From Crossiella sp. SN42 (lineage in GTDB: Bacteria > Actinomycetota > Actinomycetes > Mycobacteriales > Pseudonocardiaceae): a DNA stretch of 64,000 bases. Positions within the stretch are counted from its first letter, which is position 1; each line of letters begins with the position of its first letter. The position numbers and the translations under genes were made by a program. This document shows, piece by piece, positions 16,564 to 25,269 of the stretch. The stretch covers positions 124,001 to 188,000 of the forward strand of contig NZ_JAMHIV010000018.1 of NCBI RefSeq assembly GCF_023897065.1, read 5' to 3'. The notes under the pieces are model-generated. The model worked only from the letters and a program-made list of their open reading frames with translations. It was not told the origin of the DNA and searched no databases.

Positions 16564-16617
16564 TCTCCCGGAATGCGGAAAGGGCCCTCCGCGGCAACGG
16601 AGGACCCCGATTCCCGG
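16564..16617 (+). terminator. Imperfect terminator hairpin after tetR
   Basis: GGGCCCTCCG at 16582-16591 pairs with CGGAGGACCC at 16598-16607 with one mismatch, and outer TCCCGGAAT/ATTCCCGG-like arms extend the stem. It follows the TetR stop closely. Confidence 0.55.
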
Positions 16618-16725
16618 TGCTCATCCGGATCAAGAGATCAGACCAGGCACCTGACAGGTTCGGGGTTCGGCCGCCCACGCGCAAAGCCGCTTGGTGGCAA
16701 CTGCCGTCTGACATAGTCTGACAGC

Positions 16726-17709
16726 GTGCGCGATGAGCCGGGCTCCCTCGCCGAGTTCGCCGACCGGCTGCGGCGGCTCCGGCTGGGCGCGGGCATGCCG
16801 AGCACCAGGGCCATCGCCGCCCGCACCGGTGTCAGCCACGACACCGTGCACCGAGTCTTCCAGTGCGACCGGACCAACCGCACCCCCCGCTGGGAGTCCC
16901 TGCACGAAATCCTCACCGCCCTCGAGGTCACCGACACCGGCCCGTGGCGCGAGGCCTGGATCGCCCTGCACGAGCGGCCGGCGCAGGCCGGCGGGCACAC
17001 CGGCCACCCCACGCGGCCGATCCACCCGACCGAGCTCACCTGGCCGCGGATGGCCCGGTCGACCTATGAGCGGCTCGCCAGGGTCGCGGTCCGACGGGTG
17101 TTCCCGGCGGACAGCGTGCTGGTCCGGCAGGGTGAGACCAGCGAGGTCGTGCACCTGCTGGAGTCGGGGGTCGCCAAGCAGTTCCTGAGCTCGGTCAACG
17201 GCGCCGAGCAGTTGCACGACGTCCTGGTCTCCGGCCGGTTCATCGGCTTGGAGGGCACCTCGCTCTACACCGTGCGCGCGGCCGCCGAGTGCCTGACGCT
17301 GTCCATCCCGGGCACCTCGTTCCGGCTGGCGGCCCGCGAGCCGGAGGTGGCCGACGCGGTGCACCACGAGCTGATGACCCAGTTGCGCTGGCAGGCGTTC
17401 CGGCTGCAGGAGCTGCGCGCGAACCCGGTGGAACAGGCGGTGGCCGGTGCGGTGTCCGCGCTGGCCGAGCGGGTGGGTGAGCAGGTCGCGGACGCTGTCC
17501 GGTTGCCGGGCAGTCTGACCCAGCGAGAGCTCGCCTCCCTGACCTTCGTGTCCAGGACCGCGATCGAACGTGCCCTGAAGAGCTTGAGCCGCAAAGGGCT
17601 CGTCTCCGTCAGATACCGCTCGCTCGAGGTCAAGGATCTCGCGGCACTCCGGCAGCTCGCCCTGGCCCCGGAGCACCCTTCCGCTGACGGCGGAGTTCCG
17701 ACACCATAG
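16726..17709 (+). CDS. Regulator fusing an XRE-like HTH to a Crp/cNMP-type module
   Basis: 327 residues with three parts. About 1-75 is an XRE-like helix-turn-helix (STRAIAARTGVSHDTVHRVFQ). About 110-220 is a cyclic-nucleotide-binding-like beta roll (VFPADSVLVRQGETSEVVHLLESG), and about 265-310 a Crp-type winged helix (LTQRELASLTFVSRTAIERAL). Two DNA-binding domains in one chain are unusual. The key cAMP-pocket Arg/Glu of Crp are not obvious, so the ligand may differ. The GTG start lies 6 nt after TAGTCT, a -10-like hexamer, so the message is probably leaderless. Confidence 0.85.
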   Translation: MRDEPGSLAEFADRLRRLRLGAGMPSTRAIAARTGVSHDTVHRVFQCDRTNRTPRWESLHEILTALEVTDTGPWREAWIALHERPAQAGGHTGHPTRPIHPTELTWPRMARSTYERLARVAVRRVFPADSVLVRQGETSEVVHLLESGVAKQFLSSVNGAEQLHDVLVSGRFIGLEGTSLYTVRAAAECLTLSIPGTSFRLAAREPEVADAVHHELMTQLRWQAFRLQELRANPVEQAVAGAVSALAERVGEQVADAVRLPGSLTQRELASLTFVSRTAIERALKSLSRKGLVSVRYRSLEVKDLAALRQLALAPEHPSADGGVPTP

Positions 17710-17818
17710 GCCCACCGGTCCCACGGGCGTTCGCTCCCCGATGGCGGCAACCATCCAGAGCGCTCCCGGGTCCGGACATCCCGCTCATCCGGATCGAGAT
17801 CGAAGGGACCCCACCCCC

Positions 17819-18019
17819 ATGTGGAGCTGGTTACTGGGCGCGTTCACCTGCGTCCTGGTCGTCATCGTCTGCTGCGCGGCCTACGTCGCGCTCTACCGCA
17901 CGGACGAGCGGCACCGCCGGGACGGCTACCGCGTCCTCGCACTGTGCTTCGGGCTGCTGACCGGGAGCACCGGTGTGCTGGCGGTGTTGCTGACACTGCA
18001 CGAGTCCGGGCTGTTCTGA
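17819..18019 (+). CDS. Small two-helix membrane protein, unknown function
   Basis: 66 residues from the ATG at 17819, preceded by GAAGGGA. Two hydrophobic helices (about 5-25 and 43-62) flank a basic loop YRTDERHRRDGYR. No family recognised. It follows the XRE-Crp regulator in the same direction with a 109-bp gap and ends just before a strong terminator. An in-frame start at 17741 would add 26 residues of less typical composition. Confidence 0.6.
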   Translation: MWSWLLGAFTCVLVVIVCCAAYVALYRTDERHRRDGYRVLALCFGLLTGSTGVLAVLLTLHESGLF

Positions 18020-18024
18020 GGGCA

Positions 18025-18052
18025 GCGGCGCACGGGCGAACCCGTGCGCCGC
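18025..18052. terminator. Bidirectional terminator hairpin
   Basis: Perfect 12-bp stem GCGGCGCACGGG (18025-18036) with 18041-18052 and a CGAA tetraloop, between convergent genes. Confidence 0.85.
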
Positions 18053-18060
18053 CCCCGGGG

Positions 18061-18993
18061 TCACGCGGTACAGGCGCCGATGTCCTGCCAGTACCACGGG
18101 CCCGCGCCCGGTTCCTGGGCCCTGTTCCACCAGGCCGAGCGCCACTTGCGCCCGTTGTGCGCGACCTCCGTTCCCGGTGGGTACAGCTCCTCGGCGGACC
18201 AGGCCGCGGTGCTGCCGCAGCCGGGGCCGGGGTCGCCGCCGGTCACCTGGTCGATCCACTGCTTGTGCGCGGGCACGTTCATGTAGATCGCCGGGGCCTG
18301 GCCGCAGGTGGGCTGGCCGCGGCCGGCGCGACTGGTCGCGCCGGTGAGCTCCCAGCGGCCGTTGGCCTGGCGGACCGAGGGGCCGCCGGAGTCGCCGTAG
18401 CAGGCGCCGGCGCTGGGCTGGCCGCCGAGGCAGAGCTCGGTCTGCGGGTTGAAGTTGTCGGTGCAGCCGCTGGCCTGCACCTGGACGTCGATCTCCTGGA
18501 GCTGGACCGGGGCGCCGCCGCAGCCCCGGGTGGGGCAGGTCTGGCCCCAGCCGATCAGCCGCGTGCCGGTGCCCGCGGGGCCGGCGTCGGCGGCGATCGG
18601 GATCGGGGTCTGGCTGACCGGGGCACTCAGGCGCACCAGGGCGATGTCGCCTTGGCCCGGCACGATCTGCGCGGTCTGGGCGAGCTCGCCGCCGGCGTTC
18701 CAGGTGGTGGTGCCGACCCGGACGCGGAAGCTGCCCGGGCTCTGGCCCTGGACGCAGTGTTTCGCGGTGACCACCCAGGTCGGGGTGATCAGCGAACCGC
18801 CGCAGAAATGTCCTTGGCCGCCTTGCAGGGAGGCCATGAACGAATACGTCTGACTGGCCGGGCGGCCACCGACGATCAGCGGACCGACATCGTCATTGTT
18901 GGTTGTCGCAGCATTTACCGACGAGGTGAACCCCGCCGTCAGGGCCAGGGCGGCGACCAGTGACGCGCCCCATCCCCTCCAGCTTGACCACAT
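18061..18993 (-). CDS. Secreted trypsin-like protease with chitin-binding-type tail
   Basis: 310 residues: signal peptide (about 1-29, ending SVNAA), short propeptide, LIVGGRPA activation-like site, S1 protease domain to about 255, then a CBM5/12-like module (WSAEELYPPGTEVAHNG, WWNRAQEPG, WQDIGAC). Triad: His in TAKHC (Lys replaces the usual Ala), Asp in GDIALV, Ser in CYGDSGGP. The tail should anchor the enzyme to chitin or a similar polymer. Extracellular. A LysR gene is divergent with a LysR-type box between them. Confidence 0.9.
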   Translation of the reverse strand: MWSSWRGWGASLVAALALTAGFTSSVNAATTNNDDVGPLIVGGRPASQTYSFMASLQGGQGHFCGGSLITPTWVVTAKHCVQGQSPGSFRVRVGTTTWNAGGELAQTAQIVPGQGDIALVRLSAPVSQTPIPIAADAGPAGTGTRLIGWGQTCPTRGCGGAPVQLQEIDVQVQASGCTDNFNPQTELCLGGQPSAGACYGDSGGPSVRQANGRWELTGATSRAGRGQPTCGQAPAIYMNVPAHKQWIDQVTGGDPGPGCGSTAAWSAEELYPPGTEVAHNGRKWRSAWWNRAQEPGAGPWYWQDIGACTA

Positions 18994-19083
18994 GAGTCGT
19001 CCTTTCCACAGGGCCGCCGGAATAGCAGGGCAGGGAGTCCGGCGGATGCACTGAAATATCGTCCGAACGTCGGGTGCCCGGTC

Positions 19084-19098
19084 ATCGGAATTGGCGAT
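19084..19098. promoter_or_regulatory. LysR-type box upstream of the LysR gene
   Basis: ATCGGAATTGGCGAT, an ATC-N9-GAT / T-N11-A site, ends 11 nt before the LysR ATG and lies in the 116-bp gap to the divergent protease. It probably serves autoregulation and may control the protease. Confidence 0.5.
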
Positions 19099-19109
19099 AA
19101 CTTCGGCTG

Positions 19110-20108
19110 ATGGCTGACCTGGAGTTACGGCATCTCCGTGCGGTCTGCGCCATCGTCGAGACCGGCAGCATGAGCAAAGCCGCCGTCCGGCTCGGCCTCA
19201 CCCAGCCCGCGCTCACCGCGCAGCTGCAACGGGTCGAGCGCCTGGTGGGTGGTCGGCTGTTCGACCGCAGCCCCACCGGCAGCACCCCCACCGAACTGGG
19301 CCGCTACGTGGTCAACACCGCGCGCCTGGTGCTCGACGACCTGGACCACCTGCTCGCCTCGGCGCAGGACCGAGCGCGCACCTTCACCCCGCAGCCGCTG
19401 CTGGCCGGGTGCATGCCGATGCTGTTCCTGGCGCGGCTGGTCGCCGAGCTGAGCAACCGGCTGCCCTGCTCGGAGGTGCGCACCGAGATCGAGCCGGTCG
19501 GCCACACCCTGGTGGAGATGCTCAACTCCGCGCGGCTGCACCTGGCCGTGTTCGAGCGCTTCGACGGGCTGGAGCGGCGCAAGCTCAGCGGGGTGGAGAT
19601 CCGCACCCTGGTGCTGGAGCCGCAGTTCGTCGCGGTCGCCGAGGACCACCCGCTGGCCATCCGCGAGGTGATCTCCCTCGACGAGCTGGCCGACTGCGAC
19701 TGGGTGGTGCCGCCGCCGGAGGCCAACAGCCTGCGCATGCAGCTGCACACCGCCTGCGCCACCGCGGGTTTCACGCCGCGGATCCGGCACCACACCTGGG
19801 AAGCGGGCATGGCGCGGGTGCTGGTGGAGAACGGCGCGGTGTCACTGGCCGCGCCCGCTTCGCGCAGTGGCAACGGGATCGCGGTGCGGCCGCTGCGCGG
19901 CGACCCGCTACAGGTGCCGATCATGGTCGGGGTGCGCACCGACGGCGCGCTGGCCGGGCGGGCGCACGAGGTCTTCGCCAGCGCCGCCTACGCCTATCGG
20001 TCCATTGTGGACAGAAACCCGACCTTCGCCCAGTGGTGGGCCGAACATCCCGAGGCGCACGCGGAACTGGACGCGGCGATGCTGGTGTGCCCGCCGCTGG
20101 CGGTCTAG
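19110..20108 (+). CDS. LysR-family transcriptional regulator
   Basis: 332 residues. The winged helix opens the protein (LELRHLRAVCAIVETGSMSKAAVRLGLTQ split over helices, then PALTAQLQRVERLVGGRLFDRS), followed by an effector-binding domain with several Cys. ATG at 19110 fits the family start exactly. It is divergent from the secreted protease, so this may be its target. The C-terminal 40 residues (NPTFAQWWAEHPEAHAELD) extend beyond the usual LysR domain. Confidence 0.9.
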   Translation: MADLELRHLRAVCAIVETGSMSKAAVRLGLTQPALTAQLQRVERLVGGRLFDRSPTGSTPTELGRYVVNTARLVLDDLDHLLASAQDRARTFTPQPLLAGCMPMLFLARLVAELSNRLPCSEVRTEIEPVGHTLVEMLNSARLHLAVFERFDGLERRKLSGVEIRTLVLEPQFVAVAEDHPLAIREVISLDELADCDWVVPPPEANSLRMQLHTACATAGFTPRIRHHTWEAGMARVLVENGAVSLAAPASRSGNGIAVRPLRGDPLQVPIMVGVRTDGALAGRAHEVFASAAYAYRSIVDRNPTFAQWWAEHPEAHAELDAAMLVCPPLAV

Positions 20109-20115
20109 TCCGGCG

Positions 20116-20850
20116 CTAGTTCTGGGCCACCAGCACGGATTCGGCGGCTGGCACCAGCCGGGCGGCCAGCTCGGCGGCCAGGTCGGCCATCCGGCCCTCC
20201 TCGGCGCCGGCCATGAACCGGACGGTGTGCGGATCGCGCCGGGGGTCCGGCCGCAGTTCCGCGCCCGGCACCAGGAACCGGACCAGCCCGGACCGGTGCG
20301 GCTTGGCGGGCACGAACTCCACGCCCTGGATCTCCCGCACCGCGATCTCCCGGCGCCGCGGCTTGCGCATGGTGGAGTTGAACTCGATGACCACCCGCTG
20401 CCCGTCCAAGCTGACCACACCGTCCAAAGTGGACACTCGCAGGTCCACCGGCCCGGTGACCCTGGGCAGGCCGGGCGCGTGCGCGTCCGGGGACAGCAGC
20501 CGGGGCTCCGGGGCCGGCTCTGCGGAGAGGCCGGCGCGCAGCGCGGCCACGAAGGCGTCGTTCTCGGCGCGGCGGGCGGGCTGGAGCACCAGCGCGTCCA
20601 CGTCCAGCTCGGGCAGCGGCGGCTCGTGCCCGGGCAGCTCACCGGCCAGCCGCAGCCGCAGGTACGGGTAGCGGCCCTCGGGCTCGTACTCCACGTCGGT
20701 GATCGCGGACAGCGGCACCCGCCGGGGGCTGCGCGCGCTCTTGACCTGCCTGGTGCTCAGGTGTCGCGGAAAGTGCAGCTCAACGGCGTCCTGGTGCAGG
20801 ACAGCCTCGCCGTCGTGGCCCTGGAGGGTGCTGGGTGGCCCGAAAATCAC
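20116..20850 (-). CDS. DUF4429-like two-domain protein
   Basis: 244 residues without signal or membrane segments. Two similar beta-rich halves can be seen: one around HQDAVELHFPR / RVPLSAITDVEYEP, another around LDGQRVVIEFNS / REIAVREIQGVEFVPA, each resembling a PH-like unit in which a field-effect pattern leads to a G-x-x-R-F-x-V strand. This matches the duplicated DUF4429 layout found in actinomycetes, a moderately confident assignment. Function unknown; it is convergent with the LysR gene. Confidence 0.7.
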   Translation of the reverse strand: MIFGPPSTLQGHDGEAVLHQDAVELHFPRHLSTRQVKSARSPRRVPLSAITDVEYEPEGRYPYLRLRLAGELPGHEPPLPELDVDALVLQPARRAENDAFVAALRAGLSAEPAPEPRLLSPDAHAPGLPRVTGPVDLRVSTLDGVVSLDGQRVVIEFNSTMRKPRRREIAVREIQGVEFVPAKPHRSGLVRFLVPGAELRPDPRRDPHTVRFMAGAEEGRMADLAAELAARLVPAAESVLVAQN

Positions 20851-20902
20851 CGGTCAATGGTAGTCAGCGTCGCGTGTGGACGGTGTGTGTGCGACCGATC
20901 TC

Positions 20903-21457
20903 TCACGTGCTGCCGAAGAACGCGTTGACCGGCAGGTCGAGGTCGGCGGTGGCTTCGGTGTAGTGGGTCTTGAAGGCGGTGAGCCACTCCTCCACGCTGA
21001 CCTTGCCGTCGCCGTTGGTGTCCAGCAGCGCGAACAGCCTCGGCGCCTTGGCCAGCGAGAAACCGGCCAGGTACATGAAGGCGACGAACTCCTCCACCCC
21101 GATGGCCCCGTCGTCGTTGGTGTCGGCCAGCGCGAACCCGGCGGCCAGCGCGGGCCGGAACACCCGGTCGAAACCGGCGTCCGGTTCGGCCAGGGCGGTG
21201 CCGACGGCCTCGATGAACTCGGCCCTGCTGATCCGGCCGTCGTTGTCGCTGTCGGTCAGCTCGACCAGCGCCTGCCAGTGCGCCCGCATGCCCTCCAGGG
21301 CCGCGTGGCCCTTGGGCGAGTCGGTTTCGTTGAACCGCACGCAGAAGCGCCTGCTGCGCTCCTCCAGGTCGCTGAGCTGGATGTAGCCGTCGTGGTCCTC
21401 GTCGAAGGCGGCGAAGGCGTGGTCGAGCTTGCGCTGAAGTTCCGGCGTCACGCGCAC
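20903..21457 (-). CDS. Four-EF-hand calcium-binding protein (calerythrin-like)
   Basis: About 184 residues with four EF-hand loops: DEDHDGYIQLSD, DSDNDGRISRAE, DTNDDGAIGVEE and DTNGDGKVSVEE. All four keep Asp at loop positions 1, 3 and 5 with Gly at 6 and Glu/Asp at 12, so all could bind calcium. The layout is that of bacterial calerythrins, intracellular calcium buffers or sensors. The start is uncertain: GTG at 21457, GTG at 21451 (6 nt after TACCAT, fitting a leaderless message) or TTG at 21484 are all in frame. A divergent NUDIX gene begins nearby. Confidence 0.9.
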   Translation of the reverse strand: MRVTPELQRKLDHAFAAFDEDHDGYIQLSDLEERSRRFCVRFNETDSPKGHAALEGMRAHWQALVELTDSDNDGRISRAEFIEAVGTALAEPDAGFDRVFRPALAAGFALADTNDDGAIGVEEFVAFMYLAGFSLAKAPRLFALLDTNGDGKVSVEEWLTAFKTHYTEATADLDLPVNAFFGST

Positions 21458-21492
21458 ATGGTAGGGCTTGACCGTCGCCGACAATGGGGAAC

Positions 21493-21891
21493 ATGCGCAT
21501 CATCGACAAGATCGCGTTGATCGACCTGGCCGACGGCCGGGTGCTGAGCACGCGCTCGCACGGCAAGGACGCCTACTACCTGCCCGGCGGCAAGCGCGAG
21601 CCCGGCGAGACCGACGTGCAGACCCTGGTGCGGGAGATCGCCGAGGAGCTGGGCGTGGCGGTCGCGCCGGAGACCGCGGTGCACGTGGGCACCTTCCAGG
21701 CGCAGGCGCACGGGCACGCCGAGGGCGTGCTGGTGCGGATGACCTGCTACTCGGCCGAGTACACCGGCACGCCGGTGGCCAGCAGCGAGATCGCCGAGGT
21801 GGTCTGGCTGGGCTACGCCGACCGGGAGCGGGTCGCGCCGGTGGACAAGATCATCTTCGACGAGCTGCACGCGGCCGGTTCGCTGCGCTGA
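21493..21891 (+). CDS. NUDIX hydrolase
   Basis: 132 residues with a complete Nudix box, GGKREPGETDVQTLVREIAE followed by ELGV, which binds the catalytic divalent metal. Such enzymes cleave nucleoside diphosphates linked to a moiety X. An ATG at 21484 is also in frame; both starts lie just downstream of the divergent EF-hand gene. Substrate unknown. A LuxR-type regulator ends 6 bp after it on the other strand. Confidence 0.9.
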   Translation: MRIIDKIALIDLADGRVLSTRSHGKDAYYLPGGKREPGETDVQTLVREIAEELGVAVAPETAVHVGTFQAQAHGHAEGVLVRMTCYSAEYTGTPVASSEIAEVVWLGYADRERVAPVDKIIFDELHAAGSLR

Positions 21892-21897
21892 CCCCGG

Positions 21898-24873
21898 TCA
21901 CAACAACGCTCTCTCGTGGGCCTTGGTGACCGCCTCGGTGCGGCTGGCCGCGCCCAGTTTGGCCATCACCCGGCTCAGGTGCACGCTCACCGTCTTCTCG
22001 CTGATGTAGAGCTCCGCGCCGACCTGCCGGTTGGTGTGGCCGAGGGCGACCAGGGCCAGCACCGCGCGTTCGCGCGGGGTGAACGGGTCGACGGTGTCGC
22101 GCTGCGGGGCCGGTCCGGTCAGGTTGAGTCGGGCCCGGCGGGCGAGCTTGGCCAGCGCGTCCAGCAGCGGGGCCGCGCCGAGCCGGGTGGCGTCCTCGGT
22201 GGCCTGGCACAGCGCGGTCTCGGCGGCGGGTTTGTCGCCTGCGGCCAGGCAGGCGGCGGCCAGGCGGTAGCGGGCCAGGGTCTGCTCGTAGGTGTGGCCG
22301 TAGCCGAAGGCCGCCAGCACCGCGCTCCAGTGCGCCGGGGTGTCCTCGCCGTGCACGCGGACGGCCTCGGCCTCGGCGCGGGCCAGCCAGGCCCTGGCCT
22401 CCGGGCCCAGCTCGCCGCTGCGCGGGGCGGCCACGGTGGACGCCCGGCGGATCTGGGCCAGCAGCCGCTCCGCCGCCTCCCGGTGCCGGGTCTGCGCTTC
22501 GATGTCCTTGCGCTGCCTGGCTTTGGCCGCCAGCTCGGCGTGCGCGGCCAGGCCGAGGGTGCCGATCCGGATCACCGCCAGCTCGCGGTAGCGCTGGGCC
22601 ACCGACAGGGCTTCCTCGATCCACTCCAGGGCCTTGTCCGGGCGGCCCTGCCACAGCTCGGCGTCGGCGGCGCAGGCCGCGGCGATCACCGCGATGTCCC
22701 AGTCCTTGTGCCACTCCGGGCGCAGCCGCCGCACCAGCTCCATCGCCGCGGCCGACTCACCCCGCCCGACCAGCGGGAACAGCGAGATCGCGGTGAGCCG
22801 GGCGCTGGCGATGTCCGGCACCGAGCAAGTCCCGAGGTCGGCGGTGGCCAGCGCGGCGTCCCAGTCGCCCGCCACGTAGTGCAGCAGGATGTGCAGTACT
22901 CGCAGTTCGGTGCCGTAAGGGCTCCAGTTGAGGCCGGTGTCCGCGGCCCGGCGGCCACCGCTGGCCGCGGCTTCCAGCGCCTCGGTGAGCAGGCCCTGTT
23001 CGTAGTGGGTGACGGCCAGATTGAACCAGGCGCGCAGCTCCACGCTGGGGATGTCGGCGGCGCGGGCCCGCTCCACCGCCTCGTGCAGCCGCCGCACCGC
23101 CTCGGTCACCTCGCCGCCGCGGACCAGGATCACCGACAGCGAGACCAGCGCGTCGGTCTCCGCGCCGACGGCGTCGCTGGCCCTGGCGTCGGCCAGCGCG
23201 CCCTCGGCGTACTCGCGGGCCGGGCCGTAGCTCTGCTCGTCCGCGCTCATCGCCACCCTGGCCCGCATGGCCTGCACCCAGGCGCGGGTGGGGCTGGCGG
23301 GCTGGTCGGCGACCAGCTGCCAGGCGCGTTCGATCACCTGGTGCGCCTTGTCCCGCTTGCCTTCCAGGGCCAGCAGGGTCTGCACGTACTTGCGCCGCAC
23401 CTCGGCCGCGCGCACCGGGTCGCCCAGCTCCTCGGCCATGTGCACCGCGGTGCGCCCGTAGGCCAGCGCGCGGTCGTCCTCCCCGGCCAGGCTGGCGGTG
23501 TACATCGCCTTGTGCACCAGCTTGAGCTCATCGCCGCCGCTGACCTGCTCCGGGTCGGGCACCGCGCCCCACAGCTTCATCGCCTGTTCCAGGTGCCGCA
23601 GCGCCTTGGCCGGGGCGCGGGCCTCCATGGCCTCGCGGGCGGCGACCACCGAGGCGGCCAGCGCCTGCGGCAGCGCGTGGCTCTCCAGGCTGTGGTGGGC
23701 CAGTTCGGCGGCCACCCCGCGCCTGCCGTCCTTGGCGGCCAGGAACCGGGCGTACCCGGCGTGCAGCCGGACCCGCTCGCCGGGCAGCAGGTCGGCGTAG
23801 ACGGCCTCGCGGAGCAGTGCGTGCCGGAAGACGTAGGCGTGGTTGTCGTCCTTGTACAGCAGCACGTGGTGGGTGACCGCCTCGCGCAGCGCGGCCTCGA
23901 TCTCGGCCTCGGGCAGGCCGCTGACCGTGCGCAGCCGGGCGTCGGTGACCCGGCGGCCGGAGACCGAGGCGACCCGGATGATCTGCTGGGTGGCCGGGGC
24001 GAGCCGTTCGATCCGGGCCAGCAGCACGTCGGCCAGGCCAATGGGCACCCGATCGTCCTGGTCGGCGCAGGCGGCGATGAGCTCCTCGGCGAAGAAGGCG
24101 TTGCCCTCGGAGCGCTCGGCGATCTGGGCGATCTTGTCCTCGGCCAGGGTGCCGTCGGACAGGCGCCGGACGAAGGTGCGCGCGTCGGTGTCGGTGAAGG
24201 GGGCCAGCTCAAGGCGTTCCACCGCGGGCAGCCGGACCAGCTCGGCCAGCAGCGGGCGCAGCGGGTGGCGGCGGTGCAGGTCGTCGCTGCGGTAGGTGGC
24301 CACCACCAGCAGCCTGCCCACGCGCAGCCGGGAGAGCAGGAAGGAGAGCAGGTGCCGGGTGGAGCCGTCGGCCCAGTGCAAGTCCTCCAGGGCCAGCAGC
24401 ACGGTGCGCCCGGCGGCCAGCTCGACCAGCAGCGAGTGCACCGCGTCGAACATCTGCAGCTGGCTCATGTCCTGCTCGCCCGCGCGCGGGTCGTAGGGCA
24501 CCACGTGCTCGGGCAGCAGCTCCGGCAGCAGCTTGGCCAGCGCGGGATGGGCGCGCAGCGCGTCCAGGTGGCCCTCGCGCAGCTGGCCGAGGGCCTCCAC
24601 GAACGGCAGGTAGGGCAGGCCGCCCTCGCCGACGTCCAGGCAGCGGCCGGTGAGCACCAGCGCGTCCTCGGCCACGGCCAGCTCGCTCAGCTCGGTGAGC
24701 AGCCGGGACTTGCCCACCCCGGCGTCCCCGGCCACCAGCACCGCGCCGGGCGTGCCGCGCCCCGCCTGCCGCAACGCCGCGCGGAGCTGGCGCAGCTGCG
24801 CGCCCCGCGCGACGAGCGGAATTCCTGAACCCAACCGTGCCACGTCCTGCATCGTGGCATACCCGGCCGACAT
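21898..24873 (-). CDS. Large ATP-binding LuxR-type (LAL) transcriptional regulator
   Basis: 991 residues. An N-terminal STAND/AAA ATPase has Walker A GDAGVGKSR near residue 49 and Walker B LLALEDLHWAD near 160. A long helical, TPR-like middle follows. The C-terminal LuxR helix-turn-helix reads LTPRERAVLALVALGHTNRQ then VGAELYISEKTVSVHLSRVM. Such proteins activate catabolic or secondary-metabolite genes in response to unknown ligands. ATG at 24852 is an alternative start. It follows a 64-residue hypothetical gene by 13 bp and may be cotranscribed with it. Confidence 0.92.
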   Translation of the reverse strand: MSAGYATMQDVARLGSGIPLVARGAQLRQLRAALRQAGRGTPGAVLVAGDAGVGKSRLLTELSELAVAEDALVLTGRCLDVGEGGLPYLPFVEALGQLREGHLDALRAHPALAKLLPELLPEHVVPYDPRAGEQDMSQLQMFDAVHSLLVELAAGRTVLLALEDLHWADGSTRHLLSFLLSRLRVGRLLVVATYRSDDLHRRHPLRPLLAELVRLPAVERLELAPFTDTDARTFVRRLSDGTLAEDKIAQIAERSEGNAFFAEELIAACADQDDRVPIGLADVLLARIERLAPATQQIIRVASVSGRRVTDARLRTVSGLPEAEIEAALREAVTHHVLLYKDDNHAYVFRHALLREAVYADLLPGERVRLHAGYARFLAAKDGRRGVAAELAHHSLESHALPQALAASVVAAREAMEARAPAKALRHLEQAMKLWGAVPDPEQVSGGDELKLVHKAMYTASLAGEDDRALAYGRTAVHMAEELGDPVRAAEVRRKYVQTLLALEGKRDKAHQVIERAWQLVADQPASPTRAWVQAMRARVAMSADEQSYGPAREYAEGALADARASDAVGAETDALVSLSVILVRGGEVTEAVRRLHEAVERARAADIPSVELRAWFNLAVTHYEQGLLTEALEAAASGGRRAADTGLNWSPYGTELRVLHILLHYVAGDWDAALATADLGTCSVPDIASARLTAISLFPLVGRGESAAAMELVRRLRPEWHKDWDIAVIAAACAADAELWQGRPDKALEWIEEALSVAQRYRELAVIRIGTLGLAAHAELAAKARQRKDIEAQTRHREAAERLLAQIRRASTVAAPRSGELGPEARAWLARAEAEAVRVHGEDTPAHWSAVLAAFGYGHTYEQTLARYRLAAACLAAGDKPAAETALCQATEDATRLGAAPLLDALAKLARRARLNLTGPAPQRDTVDPFTPRERAVLALVALGHTNRQVGAELYISEKTVSVHLSRVMAKLGAASRTEAVTKAHERALL

Positions 24874-24886
24874 TCCTGACCTGGTT

Positions 24887-25081
24887 TCAGGCGGCGTGGC
24901 GGTAGTGTTCCGAGGGCTCCTCGGGGTCGGGCTCGGGGTGGGTCTCCTCGTCCTTGCGGGCGATGCCCAGCCACCGGCGGGCAGCCCGGTCCTTGCCCTC
25001 GCCGTGCCCCATCGCGTGCTCGGCGCGCTCGGCCCGGTAGGCGATCTCGGCCCGCAGTGCCTGGTCAGTCCACGTGATCAT
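24887..25081 (-). CDS. Small acidic/basic soluble protein, unknown
   Basis: 64 residues (opening MITWTDQALRAEIAYRAER), highly charged and helical, no membrane segment. The ATG has a strong GAGGAG ribosome site 7 nt upstream and codon use matches neighbours, so it is likely real. It lies 13 bp before the LAL regulator on the same strand and just after a strong terminator, so its promoter probably drives both genes. Confidence 0.65.
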   Translation of the reverse strand: MITWTDQALRAEIAYRAERAEHAMGHGEGKDRAARRWLGIARKDEETHPEPDPEEPSEHYRHAA

Positions 25082-25196
25082 GGTGTTCTCCTCGTTCGGA
25101 CTTTCGTCGTTGTGAGGGGAACTGTCCTGCTGAGGGGTGGCCGCCCGCGTCCGACGATCACCTACCTTCCGGGCGTCGGACGCCTTACCCGAGACC

Positions 25197-25245
25197 CCTC
25201 AGGCCCCCTTACCCGGCCCGGTTGAGGGGGTAAGGGGGCCTGAGG
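25197..25245. terminator. Strong terminator downstream of gcl
   Basis: Perfect 18-bp stem CCTCAGGCCCCCTTACCC (25197-25214) with 25228-25245 and a 13-nt loop. It lies 25 bp after the gcl stop and ends the glyoxylate operon. Confidence 0.9.
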
Positions 25246-25269
25246 TCCCCGGTCACGCGCCCGAGGCGG

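Noticed and set aside
21916-24828. 970-codon plus-strand ORF opposite the LAL regulator
   Set aside because: It is antisense to a regulator with clear Walker and LuxR motifs; low-complexity translation.
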